From Phenylobacterium hankyongense (GTDB lineage Bacteria > Pseudomonadota > Alphaproteobacteria > Caulobacterales > Caulobacteraceae), in the NCBI RefSeq assembly GCF_003254505.1, contig NZ_QFYP01000001.1:2898001-2962000 (forward strand): 64,000 nucleotides of DNA. Direction: 5' to 3'. Positions 45,521 through 52,526 of the stretch are shown piece by piece (position 1 is the first letter of the stretch; the number at the start of each line of letters is the position of its first letter). The translations under genes were made by a program, and so were the position numbers. The notes below the pieces were generated by a model that did not search any database, was not told the origin of the DNA, and saw nothing but the letters and a program-made list of their open reading frames with translations.

Positions 45521-46848
45521 GATTTGACGCGCTTCCAGAAATTCGAGGTGAGGCCGGGATCGACGTGCGGGGCGAAGGCGGCGAGCTGCGGATAGCCGGC
45601 CTGGAACATGCCGGCGCCGATGCGCCCATCCTTCGCCGGATAGAGACGGCCCCCGGCCTCTCGCACGATGGCGTCGAACCTGTCGAACAGCTTCAGGGTC
45701 GGCTCGCCGCGATTGCGGAAGTCGAGGGCCAGGGTCGTGCCCTCCATGGGGAAGGACAGCAGGCCGGGCGAGGGCAGGGCGCCGAAGGTCTTGAGCACCG
45801 CCAGGACCGAGCCCTCGCCGCTGGCGGCGATCTGCGCCAGGAGCTCGGCCACGGCGTCGCGGGCCGAGGCCGGCGGGACGACGCACTGGTACTGGTAGAA
45901 GCCGGCGCGGCCATAGAGGCGGTTCCAGGCGCCGATGGCGTCCAGCGGGAAGAAGACGCTGTCGTAGTGGGCCTGGCGGCGGCCGGCGCGCGCGGCCTTG
46001 AGCGCGAAATAGCCGGCGTTGAAGGCGCGCAGCGTGAGGGGGTTCAGCAGCGCGGCCGGGGCATCCACAGGGATGCTTACGCGCGGCGGCCGATGCAGGG
46101 TTCGACGCGGATCAGGCGAGGGATTGGCGCGCGAGAAGATGCCCCGGCCAAGGTTGCGGCCGCGGCCCGTGCAGTCCACCCAGGCCGCCGTATAGGCGTG
46201 GGTGCGGACGCTTTCCGCCGACAGGGCGAAGAAGGCGTCAAGGCCCCGGAAGGCGATGTCCTCGGAGTCCAGGAAGGCGCCCGCCCACCGGCTGAGCTGA
46301 AGCTCCGCCCAGGCGATCACGCCGGTGAGCCCCAGGCCGCCGACCGTGGCGGCGAACAGGCCCGAGGGATCGTCAGGCGTGAGCTCCCGAACGGAGCCGT
46401 CGGTGCGGCGCAGGGCCAGCCGGCGGACGTGGCGTCCGAAGGTCCCGGCGTCGTGATGGTTCTTGCCATGGACGTCGTTGGCGATGGCGCCGCCGAGCGT
46501 CACGAAACGGGTGCCCGGCACGACAGCCGGGAACCAGCCGTGCGGCAGGGCCAGGCCGATGAGGGCGTCCAGCGACATTCCCGCATCGGCCCGCACGACG
46601 CCGGTGGCGGGGTCGAACGAGTGCACCCGGTCGAGCCCGCTCATGGCGATCACCGCACCGCCGGAATTCAGCCCGCTGTCGCCGTAGGATCGCGCCAGGC
46701 CGACGGCCAGGCCGCCCTCCGGCCGCGCTCCGGCTTCCTCCACGGCTGCGGCCAACTGGTCGCGCCAGTGGGGGCGCACGACATCCTGGCGGGCGCGCAC
46801 CACCCGGCCCCAGGAGCTCAGCTCCGACGTGGCCTGGAAACCGGTCAT
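45517..46848 (-). CDS. dprE1: DprE1-like FAD-dependent decaprenylphosphoryl-ribose 2'-oxidase
   Basis: A 443-residue VAO-type flavoenzyme. FAD motifs GLARSYGDSGLNSGG and DVHGKNHHDAGTFG (His131/132), then the ALO-type C-terminal domain with AVLKTFGALPSPGLLSFPMEG and RLYPAKDGRIGAGMF (Lys406, matching Lys418 of the mycobacterial enzyme). Where M. tuberculosis has Cys387, the target of benzothiazinones, this protein has Ala374 (GTTLALDF). It would oxidise polyprenyl-phosphoryl ribose to the 2-keto form for DprE2. Overlaps UbiA and DprE2 genes by 4 bp each. Confidence 0.85.
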   Translation of the reverse strand: MTGFQATSELSSWGRVVRARQDVVRPHWRDQLAAAVEEAGARPEGGLAVGLARSYGDSGLNSGGAVIAMSGLDRVHSFDPATGVVRADAGMSLDALIGLALPHGWFPAVVPGTRFVTLGGAIANDVHGKNHHDAGTFGRHVRRLALRRTDGSVRELTPDDPSGLFAATVGGLGLTGVIAWAELQLSRWAGAFLDSEDIAFRGLDAFFALSAESVRTHAYTAAWVDCTGRGRNLGRGIFSRANPSPDPRRTLHRPPRVSIPVDAPAALLNPLTLRAFNAGYFALKAARAGRRQAHYDSVFFPLDAIGAWNRLYGRAGFYQYQCVVPPASARDAVAELLAQIAASGEGSVLAVLKTFGALPSPGLLSFPMEGTTLALDFRNRGEPTLKLFDRFDAIVREAGGRLYPAKDGRIGAGMFQAGYPQLAAFAPHVDPGLTSNFWKRVKS

Positions 46849-47720
46849 AGCAGGGCGAGCAGGAAGGCGATCACCATCCCGGCGCCCAGGCCGTGGCTCA
46901 CCGGGTCCGTCAGGGCGAACACCACCGGGTCGTCGTGCATCTCGCCGCGATTGGCGAGCAGCCAGATGCGGCCGACCCACAGGAAGATCAGCGGCGGGGC
47001 GGCCCACAGCCAGAGCGGGTGGGCGTAGGCCCCGCGCGGGAACACCTCCGCCATGAGGTACTGGACGCCGATCAGCACCGAGGCGGTGGAGGCCGCCACG
47101 CCGAGGACCAGGGTCAGGCTGCGGTCCTCATAGCGGTAGCCGCGGCCGGGCACGGCGCCGGTGGCGTGGGGCCCGGCGCCCACCAGCTCGGTGTGCCGCT
47201 TGGCGAGCGCCAGGGACGAGAAGAAGAACACCGAAAAGGTCAGCAACCAGGCCGACCATTCCAGCGTCGCCGCGGTGGTGCCGACCACCAGCCGCATGGT
47301 GAAGAGCGCGCCGATCACGAAGGCGTCGGTGACGGCGATGCGCTTCAGCCAGAACGAATAGGCCAGCGTCAGCGCGCAATAGGCCGCCAGGCTGGCGGCG
47401 ACCGCCGGCGAGATCAGCCAGCCCAGCAGCAGGACGATCGGCAGGCCGACGGCCACCAGCGCCACGCCGTGACGGCGGGCCAGGTGGCCCGAGGCGAACG
47501 GCCGCCGCCGCTTCGTGAGGTGCAGCCGGTCGGCCTCGACGTCGATCACGTCGTTGAGCATGTAGGTGAGCGAGCTGGCGGCGCAGAGCAGCAGCAGGGC
47601 GAAAAGGGCGTCGACGAGGCGCGGCGTCGACAGTTGCGACCAGCCCAGCGCCACGGGCGCCAGAACCAGCAGGTTCTTGGACCACTGGTGCGGCCGCGCC
47701 GCCCTCAGCCACGGCCTCAC
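46845..47720 (-). CDS. ubiA: UbiA-family phosphoribosyltransferase (DPPR synthase-like)
   Basis: A membrane prenyltransferase of about 291 residues from the GTG at 47720 ((V)RPWLRAARPHQWSKNLLVLAPV); the frame is open to a GTG at 47864. Eight to nine helices. The Asp-rich motif is YMLNDVIDVEADRLHLTKRR, the exact N-D-x-x-D-x-E-A-D...TKRxRP pattern of decaprenyl-phosphate phosphoribosyltransferases (Rv3806c). It would make polyprenyl-phosphoryl-5-phosphoribose from PRPP, the first step toward lipid-linked arabinose. First gene of a seven-gene overlapping operon. The phosphatase for the next step is not obvious here. Confidence 0.85.
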   Translation of the reverse strand: MRPWLRAARPHQWSKNLLVLAPVALGWSQLSTPRLVDALFALLLLCAASSLTYMLNDVIDVEADRLHLTKRRRPFASGHLARRHGVALVAVGLPIVLLLGWLISPAVAASLAAYCALTLAYSFWLKRIAVTDAFVIGALFTMRLVVGTTAATLEWSAWLLTFSVFFFSSLALAKRHTELVGAGPHATGAVPGRGYRYEDRSLTLVLGVAASTASVLIGVQYLMAEVFPRGAYAHPLWLWAAPPLIFLWVGRIWLLANRGEMHDDPVVFALTDPVSHGLGAGMVIAFLLALL

Positions 47721-47816
47721 GCGACCGGGGCTCGTCAGTTCTCCCTCTGGCGCAGCGATGGTCGAAGCCCTCGGAGTTTCTGGCGCGCGACTGCGGACGG
47801 TTGAATCGAGATTCCT

Positions 47817-47846
47817 GATACCCCGTTCGACCGCGCTTGCGAAGGG
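47817..47846 (-). promoter_or_regulatory. Upstream motif shared with the GT2 gene
   Basis: The partner of 40284-40313 (24 of 30 identical). On the coding strand it reads CCCTTCGCAAGC, then GAACGGGGTATC. It lies about 100 bp before the GTG at 47720. If translation began at 47864 instead, the motif would be coding (PFASAVERGI). Confidence 0.45.
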
Positions 47847-47885
47847 CGCCTGCGCCCGGCCCACAACGTGGGGTTGGGCGGGGGC

Positions 47886-48437
47886 CTAGCGGATCTTCTC
47901 CACCGCCAGGCTGCCGGCGGGGAGGGGCCGGATCGGCGGCTGCGCCTGGGCCGGACCCAGCCAGGCGGCCCACTGGTCGCGGGGCAGGATGACGATCTGG
48001 CGGTCGTGGTAGGGCGCGATGTCGGGGCCCGGCGCGGTGGTCAGCAGGGTGAAACGGTCGTCGCGGACCAGGCCGGCGATGCAGAACAGCTCAGCCTCCG
48101 TGCTGGTGAACAGCCACTTGGCCTTCGGCGCCTTGTCGCCGGTGAACTCGTAGAAGCCGTCGGCCGGGACCAAGCAGCGGCCGCTGGGGAAGCGGCGGCC
48201 GTCCGAGCGGAAGTTGATCACCGGCCCGCCCCTGGGCTGGGCGAAGCCCCAGCGCAGCTGCCGCAGCTCGGCGCCGTCCGGCGATCCGATGATGACCGGG
48301 GCCGGATCGGTGGGGCGGATCGAATCGCGGGGCTCGAGGTTCGGCGCGCCGCCGGCCCAGTGCAGCGGCAGCCTCAGCTTGCTGAACTCGTCGGTGATCC
48401 GGTCGAGGGACTGCTTGAAGCGGTATTCGTTGCACAT
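47886..48437 (-). CDS. SOS response-associated peptidase (SRAP/HMCES, YedK family)
   Basis: A 183-residue SRAP protein. The catalytic Cys2 follows the initiator Met (MCNEYRFKQSL). Other active-site blocks: RWGFAQPRGGPVINFRSD, CLVPADGFYEFTGD (Glu) and PYHDRQIVIL (His). Cys2 forms a thiazolidine crosslink to abasic sites in single-stranded DNA and shields them. Its start overlaps the end of the upstream Ala-rich gene by 64 bp, and an operator-like site precedes that gene, so it may be expressed with the phage-type repressor's regulon. Confidence 0.92.
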   Translation of the reverse strand: MCNEYRFKQSLDRITDEFSKLRLPLHWAGGAPNLEPRDSIRPTDPAPVIIGSPDGAELRQLRWGFAQPRGGPVINFRSDGRRFPSGRCLVPADGFYEFTGDKAPKAKWLFTSTEAELFCIAGLVRDDRFTLLTTAPGPDIAPYHDRQIVILPRDQWAAWLGPAQAQPPIRPLPAGSLAVEKIR

Positions 48438-48871
48438 GCCCCGCCAGTTAAGGCGCCGGGCGCGGCGGCGTCCATGGCCGCGGCGGCCTGGCGGGCGGCG
48501 GCGAGCAGGGCCTGCGCCTTGCTCTGCAAGGCGTGGACCGCGGCGGCGCAGCGGGCGGCCTCGGCGTCGAGGCCGCGGCTGACGCTCGCCCGGGCCCGAT
48601 CGGCGGCGGCGTGGATCTCGGCCGCGGCGCGTTGGGCCTCCGCCAGGGCGGCGAGCAGCCGGCCCGGCCGGCTGGCGCGCCACCGGTGCAGCGCGTCCAG
48701 GCGCACGACGGCGACGGCTTCCGGCGAGGGCTCCTGGATCGTGTCGGGGCCGAGCCCGGACCAGGCGACGCCGCGGTAGCGGTCCGCCTCGCGAGCGGCC
48801 GTCCGGGCGCGGCAGGCCGCTTCGGCGCGGGCCGCCGCGACCAGCGATTGGAGCTCGAAATCCTTGGTCAT
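48374..48871 (-). CDS. Ala-rich helical protein, function unknown
   Basis: A 165-residue protein beginning MTKDFELQSLVAAARAEAAC. It is dominated by Ala/Arg/Glu helices (LLAALAEAQRAAAEIHAAADRARASVSRGLDAEAARCAAAV), probably a coiled coil, with a low-complexity Ser/Thr tail that overlaps the SRAP start codon by 64 bp. No family recognised. An operator-like site for the neighbouring S24 repressor lies 9 bp upstream of the ATG, which supports it being a real gene. A shadow of GC bias is the alternative. Confidence 0.5.
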   Translation of the reverse strand: MTKDFELQSLVAAARAEAACRARTAAREADRYRGVAWSGLGPDTIQEPSPEAVAVVRLDALHRWRASRPGRLLAALAEAQRAAAEIHAAADRARASVSRGLDAEAARCAAAVHALQSKAQALLAAARQAAAAMDAAAPGALTGGACATNTASSSPSTGSPTSSAS

Positions 48872-48879
48872 TGCGCAAG

Positions 48880-48894
48880 TGTATGTTACTTACG
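48880..48894. promoter_or_regulatory. Third, weaker operator of the S24 repressor
   Basis: TGTATGTTACTTACG matches the two perfect TGTAA-N5-TTACA sites at 49611 and 49646 in 8 of 10 half-site bases. It lies 9-23 bp upstream of the Ala-rich gene's ATG. Spacing and similarity suggest the same repressor binds here. Confidence 0.45.
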
Positions 48895-48940
48895 TTCTGC
48901 CGCCAAAAATTCGTTGTAGCAGATTTGCGATGGGAGGCTG

Positions 48941-49603
48941 TCAGCCCGCGCCGCGGATGATCCGGCGGGCCTGGTAGGGCGGGATGATCGCGGTGATGTG
49001 GGCGGCCCAGCGCAGGTGTGCGTCGTGGCGGGTCGGGCCGGCGACGCTCTCCAGATCGAAGACGCCGCCGCGGGAGCCGCGCAGGAGGCGCTTGACCAGG
49101 ACCTCGTCGGTGTCGACCTCGACGACCACCACGTGGCCCAGCATGTCGGGGGTCGGCGGCGTCCGCTGGTCCTCGAAATAGATCAGGGCGCCGTCGTCGG
49201 CCACGCCGCGCATGGAGTGGCCGACCACCCGCAGGGCCGCGGCCTTGTCGGTGCCGCCCGGGGGGATCGGCGCGAGGTCGCCCGCCTCCTGGCCGGTGGC
49301 GAACAGCACGACCCCGTCGGGGTTGGCGCCGACCCGGCCGACGATCGGCACGAAGCCCGCGGCGGTGGCCGGGAGCATCGGCCCGGCGGCGTCATAGAGC
49401 CACTCCGGGCGCACGCCGAAGGCGCCGGCGTATTCCTTGGCCCGGCGATAGGAGAAGACCGCGTTGCCGTTCTCGTTGGAGGCGTAGGTGTTGCGGTTCC
49501 AGCCGAAGGCGTCCGCCGCCGCCGCGGCGGTGTCGAAGCCCTTGGCGAGGCGGGCCTCGCGCAGGCGCTGGAAGCGGTGATCGGTGATCGGGTCTGCGGT
49601 CAT
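48941..49603 (-). CDS. XRE/S24 phage-type repressor (CI/LexA-like)
   Basis: A 220-residue repressor started at the ATG at 49603. The N-terminal XRE HTH spans about 8-65 (LREARLAKGFDTAAAAADAFG, NRNTYASNENG). The C-terminal S24 autoprotease domain carries the Ser in VVGHSMRGVADDG (Ser130) and Lys in VLVKRLLRG (Lys171); an Ala-Gly pair at about 82-83 (TAAGFVPIVG) is a plausible cleavage site. This layout allows RecA-stimulated self-cleavage on DNA damage. Two perfect inverted repeats lie between it and the divergent gene. Confidence 0.88.
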   Translation of the reverse strand: MTADPITDHRFQRLREARLAKGFDTAAAAADAFGWNRNTYASNENGNAVFSYRRAKEYAGAFGVRPEWLYDAAGPMLPATAAGFVPIVGRVGANPDGVVLFATGQEAGDLAPIPPGGTDKAAALRVVGHSMRGVADDGALIYFEDQRTPPTPDMLGHVVVVEVDTDEVLVKRLLRGSRGGVFDLESVAGPTRHDAHLRWAAHITAIIPPYQARRIIRGAG

Positions 49604-49610
49604 TTGTCCC

Positions 49611-49625
49611 TGTAATTTACTTACA
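49611..49625. promoter_or_regulatory. Repressor operator 1
   Basis: TGTAATTTACTTACA, a perfect TGTAA-N5-TTACA inverted repeat, 8 bp upstream of the S24 repressor ATG. Together with operator 2, whose centre is 35 bp away, it lies in the 65-bp divergent control region. Confidence 0.7.
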
Positions 49626-49645
49626 GAAAATATTTGCGCAACCCC

Positions 49646-49660
49646 TGTAACTTTCTTACA
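49646..49660. promoter_or_regulatory. Repressor operator 2
   Basis: TGTAACTTTCTTACA, the second perfect TGTAA-N5-TTACA site, 8 bp upstream of the divergent plus-strand ATG at 49669. The symmetric arrangement (one site next to each start codon) resembles a lambdoid immunity control region. Confidence 0.7.
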
Positions 49661-49668
49661 TTTCACGC

Positions 49669-49929
49669 ATGACGACAGGAAATCAGGTTTCCGCCACTAT
49701 GGCGAGTATATCGTATGCGGCGCTGCGTCACGGGGGGACGCCGCCGGGCGCGGCGCGGGTCCAGCTGGGGCTGGGGACCGCGGTGGCCGCGCGGCTGGAG
49801 CGGCTGTTCCAGCAGCGCGGCGGCGGCGGCGCGGACGCCATGCGGCCGCGGTTCGCGCGCCACGCCGAGCATGTCCGCGCGGTGATGGCGCAGGGCGGCT
49901 ATCCCGCCTTGCCGGACCGGCCCCGATGA
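49669..49929 (+). CDS. Small protein downstream of the repressor operators
   Basis: An 86-residue basic protein (MTTGNQVSATMASISYAALR... AVAARLERLFQQRGGGGADAM... HAEHVRAVMAQGGYPALP). No family is recognised. Its start codon follows operator 2 closely, and the next gene overlaps it by 4 bp (ATGA), so it is the first gene of the divergent, repressor-controlled operon. The central LERLFQQR helix might bind nucleic acid, but this is a guess. Confidence 0.6.
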   Translation: MTTGNQVSATMASISYAALRHGGTPPGAARVQLGLGTAVAARLERLFQQRGGGGADAMRPRFARHAEHVRAVMAQGGYPALPDRPR

Positions 49930-50123
49930 GCGCCGAGGCGGAGGACGCCGCGCAGATGGTGGCGCGGGCGCTGGGCCGGCGGAAGGCGGCGGACCGGCCG
50001 GCCTTCCTGCGCGAGCTCCTGGCGCATACAGCCGCCGGCCTGGTGGTGATCGAGGGCGACCGGGCGGCGGGCGAGGCGGTCTACCGGCTGGCCGACGCGG
50101 TGGTGGCCCGCGGTGGCCGCTGA
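49926..50123 (+). CDS. Small hypothetical protein of the repressor-controlled operon
   Basis: A 65-residue protein started at the ATG at 49926, overlapping the previous gene by 4 bp. Largely helical: MSAEAEDAAQMVARALGRRK, RPAFLRELLAHTAAGLVVIEGDRAAGEAVYRLADAVVAR. No motif recognised. Translational coupling with the upstream gene and its position opposite the repressor suggest an early phage-type function. Confidence 0.55.
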   Translation: MSAEAEDAAQMVARALGRRKAADRPAFLRELLAHTAAGLVVIEGDRAAGEAVYRLADAVVARGGR

Positions 50124-50152
50124 CAATCCAACCGAGACGAGGAGGGCCGCGC

Positions 50153-50722
50153 ATGGGACGCGCCTACGATCCCGCGCGGGCGACGCGCGAACGGCTGCTG
50201 ATGCTGGAACGCCGGGAGAAGGCGCGGGCGCAGGCGCGGGCAGTGACCGACGGCGTGGCTGAGTCCGTGGCGCTGTCGCGCAGCAGGGGCGCGGCGTTCG
50301 CGAAAGAACCTGGGGCGCGCGACACGCCCTACCGGCGGCAGTGCGGGCTGGACTGGCTGGCGAAGAAGGGCCGGCTGACGGCGCGCCAGCTGGCGGCCGG
50401 AGAGCGCTACGGCGAGTGCTACAGGCTCGCGGCGGCCGAGGCGTCGATCGGCTCGACGCTGGAGGTGCAGCCGGGGAGCCTGCCGGGCGGGCCGTCGCTG
50501 GCGCAGGTGCTGCGGCAGGGCGCGGGGCGCAAGCAGGCGGCGACGCGGCTTGCGCTCTATCGGCGCCAGCTGCTGGAGCAGGCCGACCTGATCGGCGCCT
50601 GCGACCGGATCTGCGGCCAGGAGCTGACCCCGCGCGAGGCCGGCGGCGGCGAGCGCGAGGGCCTGCGGCTGGAGGCGGTGCTGAAGGTGGCGCTGGACAT
50701 CCTCGCCGCCGCGCCTCCCTAG
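50153..50722 (+). CDS. DUF6456-like protein
   Basis: A 189-residue protein. After a basic N terminus (RATRERLLMLERREKARAQAR) it has CGLDWLAKKGRLTARQLAAGERYGECYRLA, close to the 'LxWLxRRxxxxxxxxxAQxxAGERLRxDF' pattern of DUF6456, and a helical C terminus (GACDRICGQELTPREAGGGE, LRLEAVLKVALDILA). Members are common in alphaproteobacteria and in some prophages; the function is unknown. Third plus-strand gene of the operon divergent from the repressor. Overlaps the convergent aldo/keto reductase by 4 bp. Confidence 0.6.
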   Translation: MGRAYDPARATRERLLMLERREKARAQARAVTDGVAESVALSRSRGAAFAKEPGARDTPYRRQCGLDWLAKKGRLTARQLAAGERYGECYRLAAAEASIGSTLEVQPGSLPGGPSLAQVLRQGAGRKQAATRLALYRRQLLEQADLIGACDRICGQELTPREAGGGEREGLRLEAVLKVALDILAAAPP

Positions 50723-51705
50723 CCCTCGGTGTCGACGCTGGCCTGCATGGCCGGGGCGTAGCGGGGGCCGGTGACGGTGCGGTCGTTGACCAGGGCCTCC
50801 AGGCGCTGGACGACGTCGGCCGACAGGCGGACCTCGGCGCCGGCGGCGTCCTCGGCCATGTGGTCGGGGTTGGTGGTGCCGGGGATGGGGACGATGATCT
50901 CGTCCTTCTGCAGCAGCCAGGCGAGGCACAGCTGGGCCGGCGTGCAGCCGGCCTCGCGCGCCAGGTCGGCGAAGCGGTCGAAGAGCGCGAGGTTGGCGGC
51001 GAACGCCTCGCCCTGGAAGCGCGGCATGCCGAGCCGGAAGTCCCCGGGCTCGAGCTGGGCCACGTCGCGGACGCCGCCGGCCAGGAAGCCGCGGCCGACC
51101 GGCGAGAAGGCGACGAAGGCCACGCCCAGCTCGCGGCAGGCGTCGAGGACGGCGATCTCCGGATTGCGGGTCCAGGGCGAGTATTCGGTCTGCAGGGCGG
51201 CGATCGGGTGGACCGCATGGGCGCGGCGCAGGGTCGGGGCGGAGACCTCCGAGAGGCCGATCGCGCGGATCTTGCCCTCGGCCACCAGCTCGGCCAGGGC
51301 GCCGACGCTGTCCTCGATGGGGACGCTGCGGTCCCAGCGGTGCAGGTAGTAGAGGTCGATGACGTCGGTCTGGAGGCGCTTCAGGCTGCCCTCGCAGGTG
51401 GCCTTGAGGGTCTCCGGGCGGCCGTCGATGCCGCGCTCGGTCGCCGCGGCGTTGGTGATGCCGCACTTCGAGGCCAGCACGTAGTCGCCGCGGCGGCCCT
51501 TGAGCGCCTCGCCGACCAGGGTCTCGTTATGGCCCAGGCCGTAGACGGCGGCGGTGTCGAAGAACGTGTAGCCGGCGTCGAGCGCGCCCTTCAGCACCCG
51601 CTCGGCCTGTTCGCGCGGCGGCGGGGCGCCGTAGGCGTGGCTGAGGCTCATGCAGCCCAGGCCGATGGCCGAAACCGAAAACTCGCCGACGCGCCGCTTA
51701 TCCAT
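50719..51705 (-). CDS. Aldo/keto reductase (YakC/AKR13-like)
   Basis: A 328-residue NADPH-dependent reductase from the ATG at 51705 (GGAG about 7 nt upstream). Core motifs: SAIGLGCMSLSHAYG, DAGYTFFDTAAVYGLGHNE (catalytic Asp, Tyr), YVLASKCGI (Lys), DLYYLHRWDRSVPIED (His), and the C-terminal cofactor motif IIVPIPGTTNPDHMAEDAAG. A typical host enzyme for aldehydes or ketones, here sitting inside the phage-derived region. Confidence 0.9.
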   Translation of the reverse strand: MDKRRVGEFSVSAIGLGCMSLSHAYGAPPPREQAERVLKGALDAGYTFFDTAAVYGLGHNETLVGEALKGRRGDYVLASKCGITNAAATERGIDGRPETLKATCEGSLKRLQTDVIDLYYLHRWDRSVPIEDSVGALAELVAEGKIRAIGLSEVSAPTLRRAHAVHPIAALQTEYSPWTRNPEIAVLDACRELGVAFVAFSPVGRGFLAGGVRDVAQLEPGDFRLGMPRFQGEAFAANLALFDRFADLAREAGCTPAQLCLAWLLQKDEIIVPIPGTTNPDHMAEDAAGAEVRLSADVVQRLEALVNDRTVTGPRYAPAMQASVDTEG

Positions 51706-51759
51706 GACCACTCCGAACTCTTGGGGACTGGCGGGAAGAGCGGCGCCGTCGACGTCAGG

Positions 51760-52332
51760 TCAAGCGGCGCGGGCCCGAAAGCGGTCGAAGTCGTCGACGA
51801 GGGCGAGCAGGGGCTCGGCGGTGCGCGGCGCCGGGGCCGGCCGGCCCTCGAAGACGATGGCCTGCAGCTCGTCGCGGGCGCGGCGCACGCGGCTCTTCAC
51901 CGTGCCCAGCGGGACGCCGGCGATCTGCGCCGCTTCCTCGTAGGACATGCCGCCGGCGCCGACCAGGATCAGCGCCTCGCGCTGGAAGGCCGGGAGCATG
52001 GCGAGCGCCCGGCGGACGTCCTCCAGCTCGGCGACGGCGCAGGGGTCGTCGGGCGCCACCAGGGTGCGTTCGGCGAACTCGGGGTTGTACTCGCCGTGGA
52101 ACTTCCGGCGGCGGGACGCGGAGTAGAAGAGGTTGCGCAGGATGGTCGCCAGCCAGGCGCGCAGGTTGCTGCCGGGCTGGAACTGGGCGCGGTTCTGCAG
52201 GGCCTTGACCACCGCGTCCTGGGCCAGGTCCTCGGCCTGCTCGGGGTCGCCGCAGAGGGTGCGGCCGAACGCCCGCAGGAAGGGCACGGCGTCGAGCAGC
52301 TCGGCTTCGAAGCGGGTGTGGCTTTGCGGCAT
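51760..52332 (-). CDS. ECF sigma factor of the EcfG (general stress, ECF15) group
   Basis: A 190-residue sigma factor started at the ATG at 52332. Sigma region 2: FGRTLCGDPEQAEDLAQDAVVKAL and LRAWLATILRNLFYSASRR. Region 4: LPAFQREALILVGAGGMSYE followed by EAAQIAGVPLGTVKSRVRRAR, which is almost diagnostic of EcfG, the sigma factor of the alphaproteobacterial general stress response. No nepR/phyR is adjacent, so it is probably a second, satellite paralogue, comparable to Caulobacter SigU. A consensus EcfG promoter precedes it, implying autoregulation or control by the main EcfG. Confidence 0.9.
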   Translation of the reverse strand: MPQSHTRFEAELLDAVPFLRAFGRTLCGDPEQAEDLAQDAVVKALQNRAQFQPGSNLRAWLATILRNLFYSASRRRKFHGEYNPEFAERTLVAPDDPCAVAELEDVRRALAMLPAFQREALILVGAGGMSYEEAAQIAGVPLGTVKSRVRRARDELQAIVFEGRPAPAPRTAEPLLALVDDFDRFRARAA

Positions 52333-52360
52333 GTCGACTCCCCCTGGCGCCCAACCGGAA

Positions 52361-52385
52361 AACGCCAACGGCAAAGCTTGGTTCC
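52361..52385 (-). promoter_or_regulatory. EcfG-type promoter of the sigma-factor gene
   Basis: On the minus strand GGAAC (52385-52381), a 16-bp spacer and CGTT (52364-52361) match the alphaproteobacterial general stress promoter consensus GGAAC-N16/17-CGTT exactly. The -10 end is 28 bp upstream of the sigma-factor ATG. It is 22 bp from the divergent LexA-controlled promoter. Confidence 0.75.
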
Positions 52386-52406
52386 CGGAACGTTGGGGGC
52401 AAAAAT

Positions 52407-52449
52407 GTTCGTGGTTTGTTCTTGACTTTCGCGTAAATTCTGGTAGCTT
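52407..52449 (+). promoter_or_regulatory. LexA box plus sigma-70 promoter of the endolysin gene
   Basis: GTTCGTGGTTTGTTC (52407-52421) is a perfect alphaproteobacterial LexA box, GTTC-N7-GTTC. It abuts a -35 TTGACT (52422-52427), with a -10 TAGCTT at 52444-52449 and a 16-bp spacer. LexA bound here would block the promoter. The cassette resembles those at 62004 and 63003, including the shared AGCGTTGAT near the likely start of transcription. Confidence 0.8.
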
Positions 52450-52526
52450 AGGTGCAGCGTTGATGACTGCGCCCGCGGACGGGCGGCGGCTCGCGCCACC
52501 CACCCCAATCTGCAGGAGATGACCCC

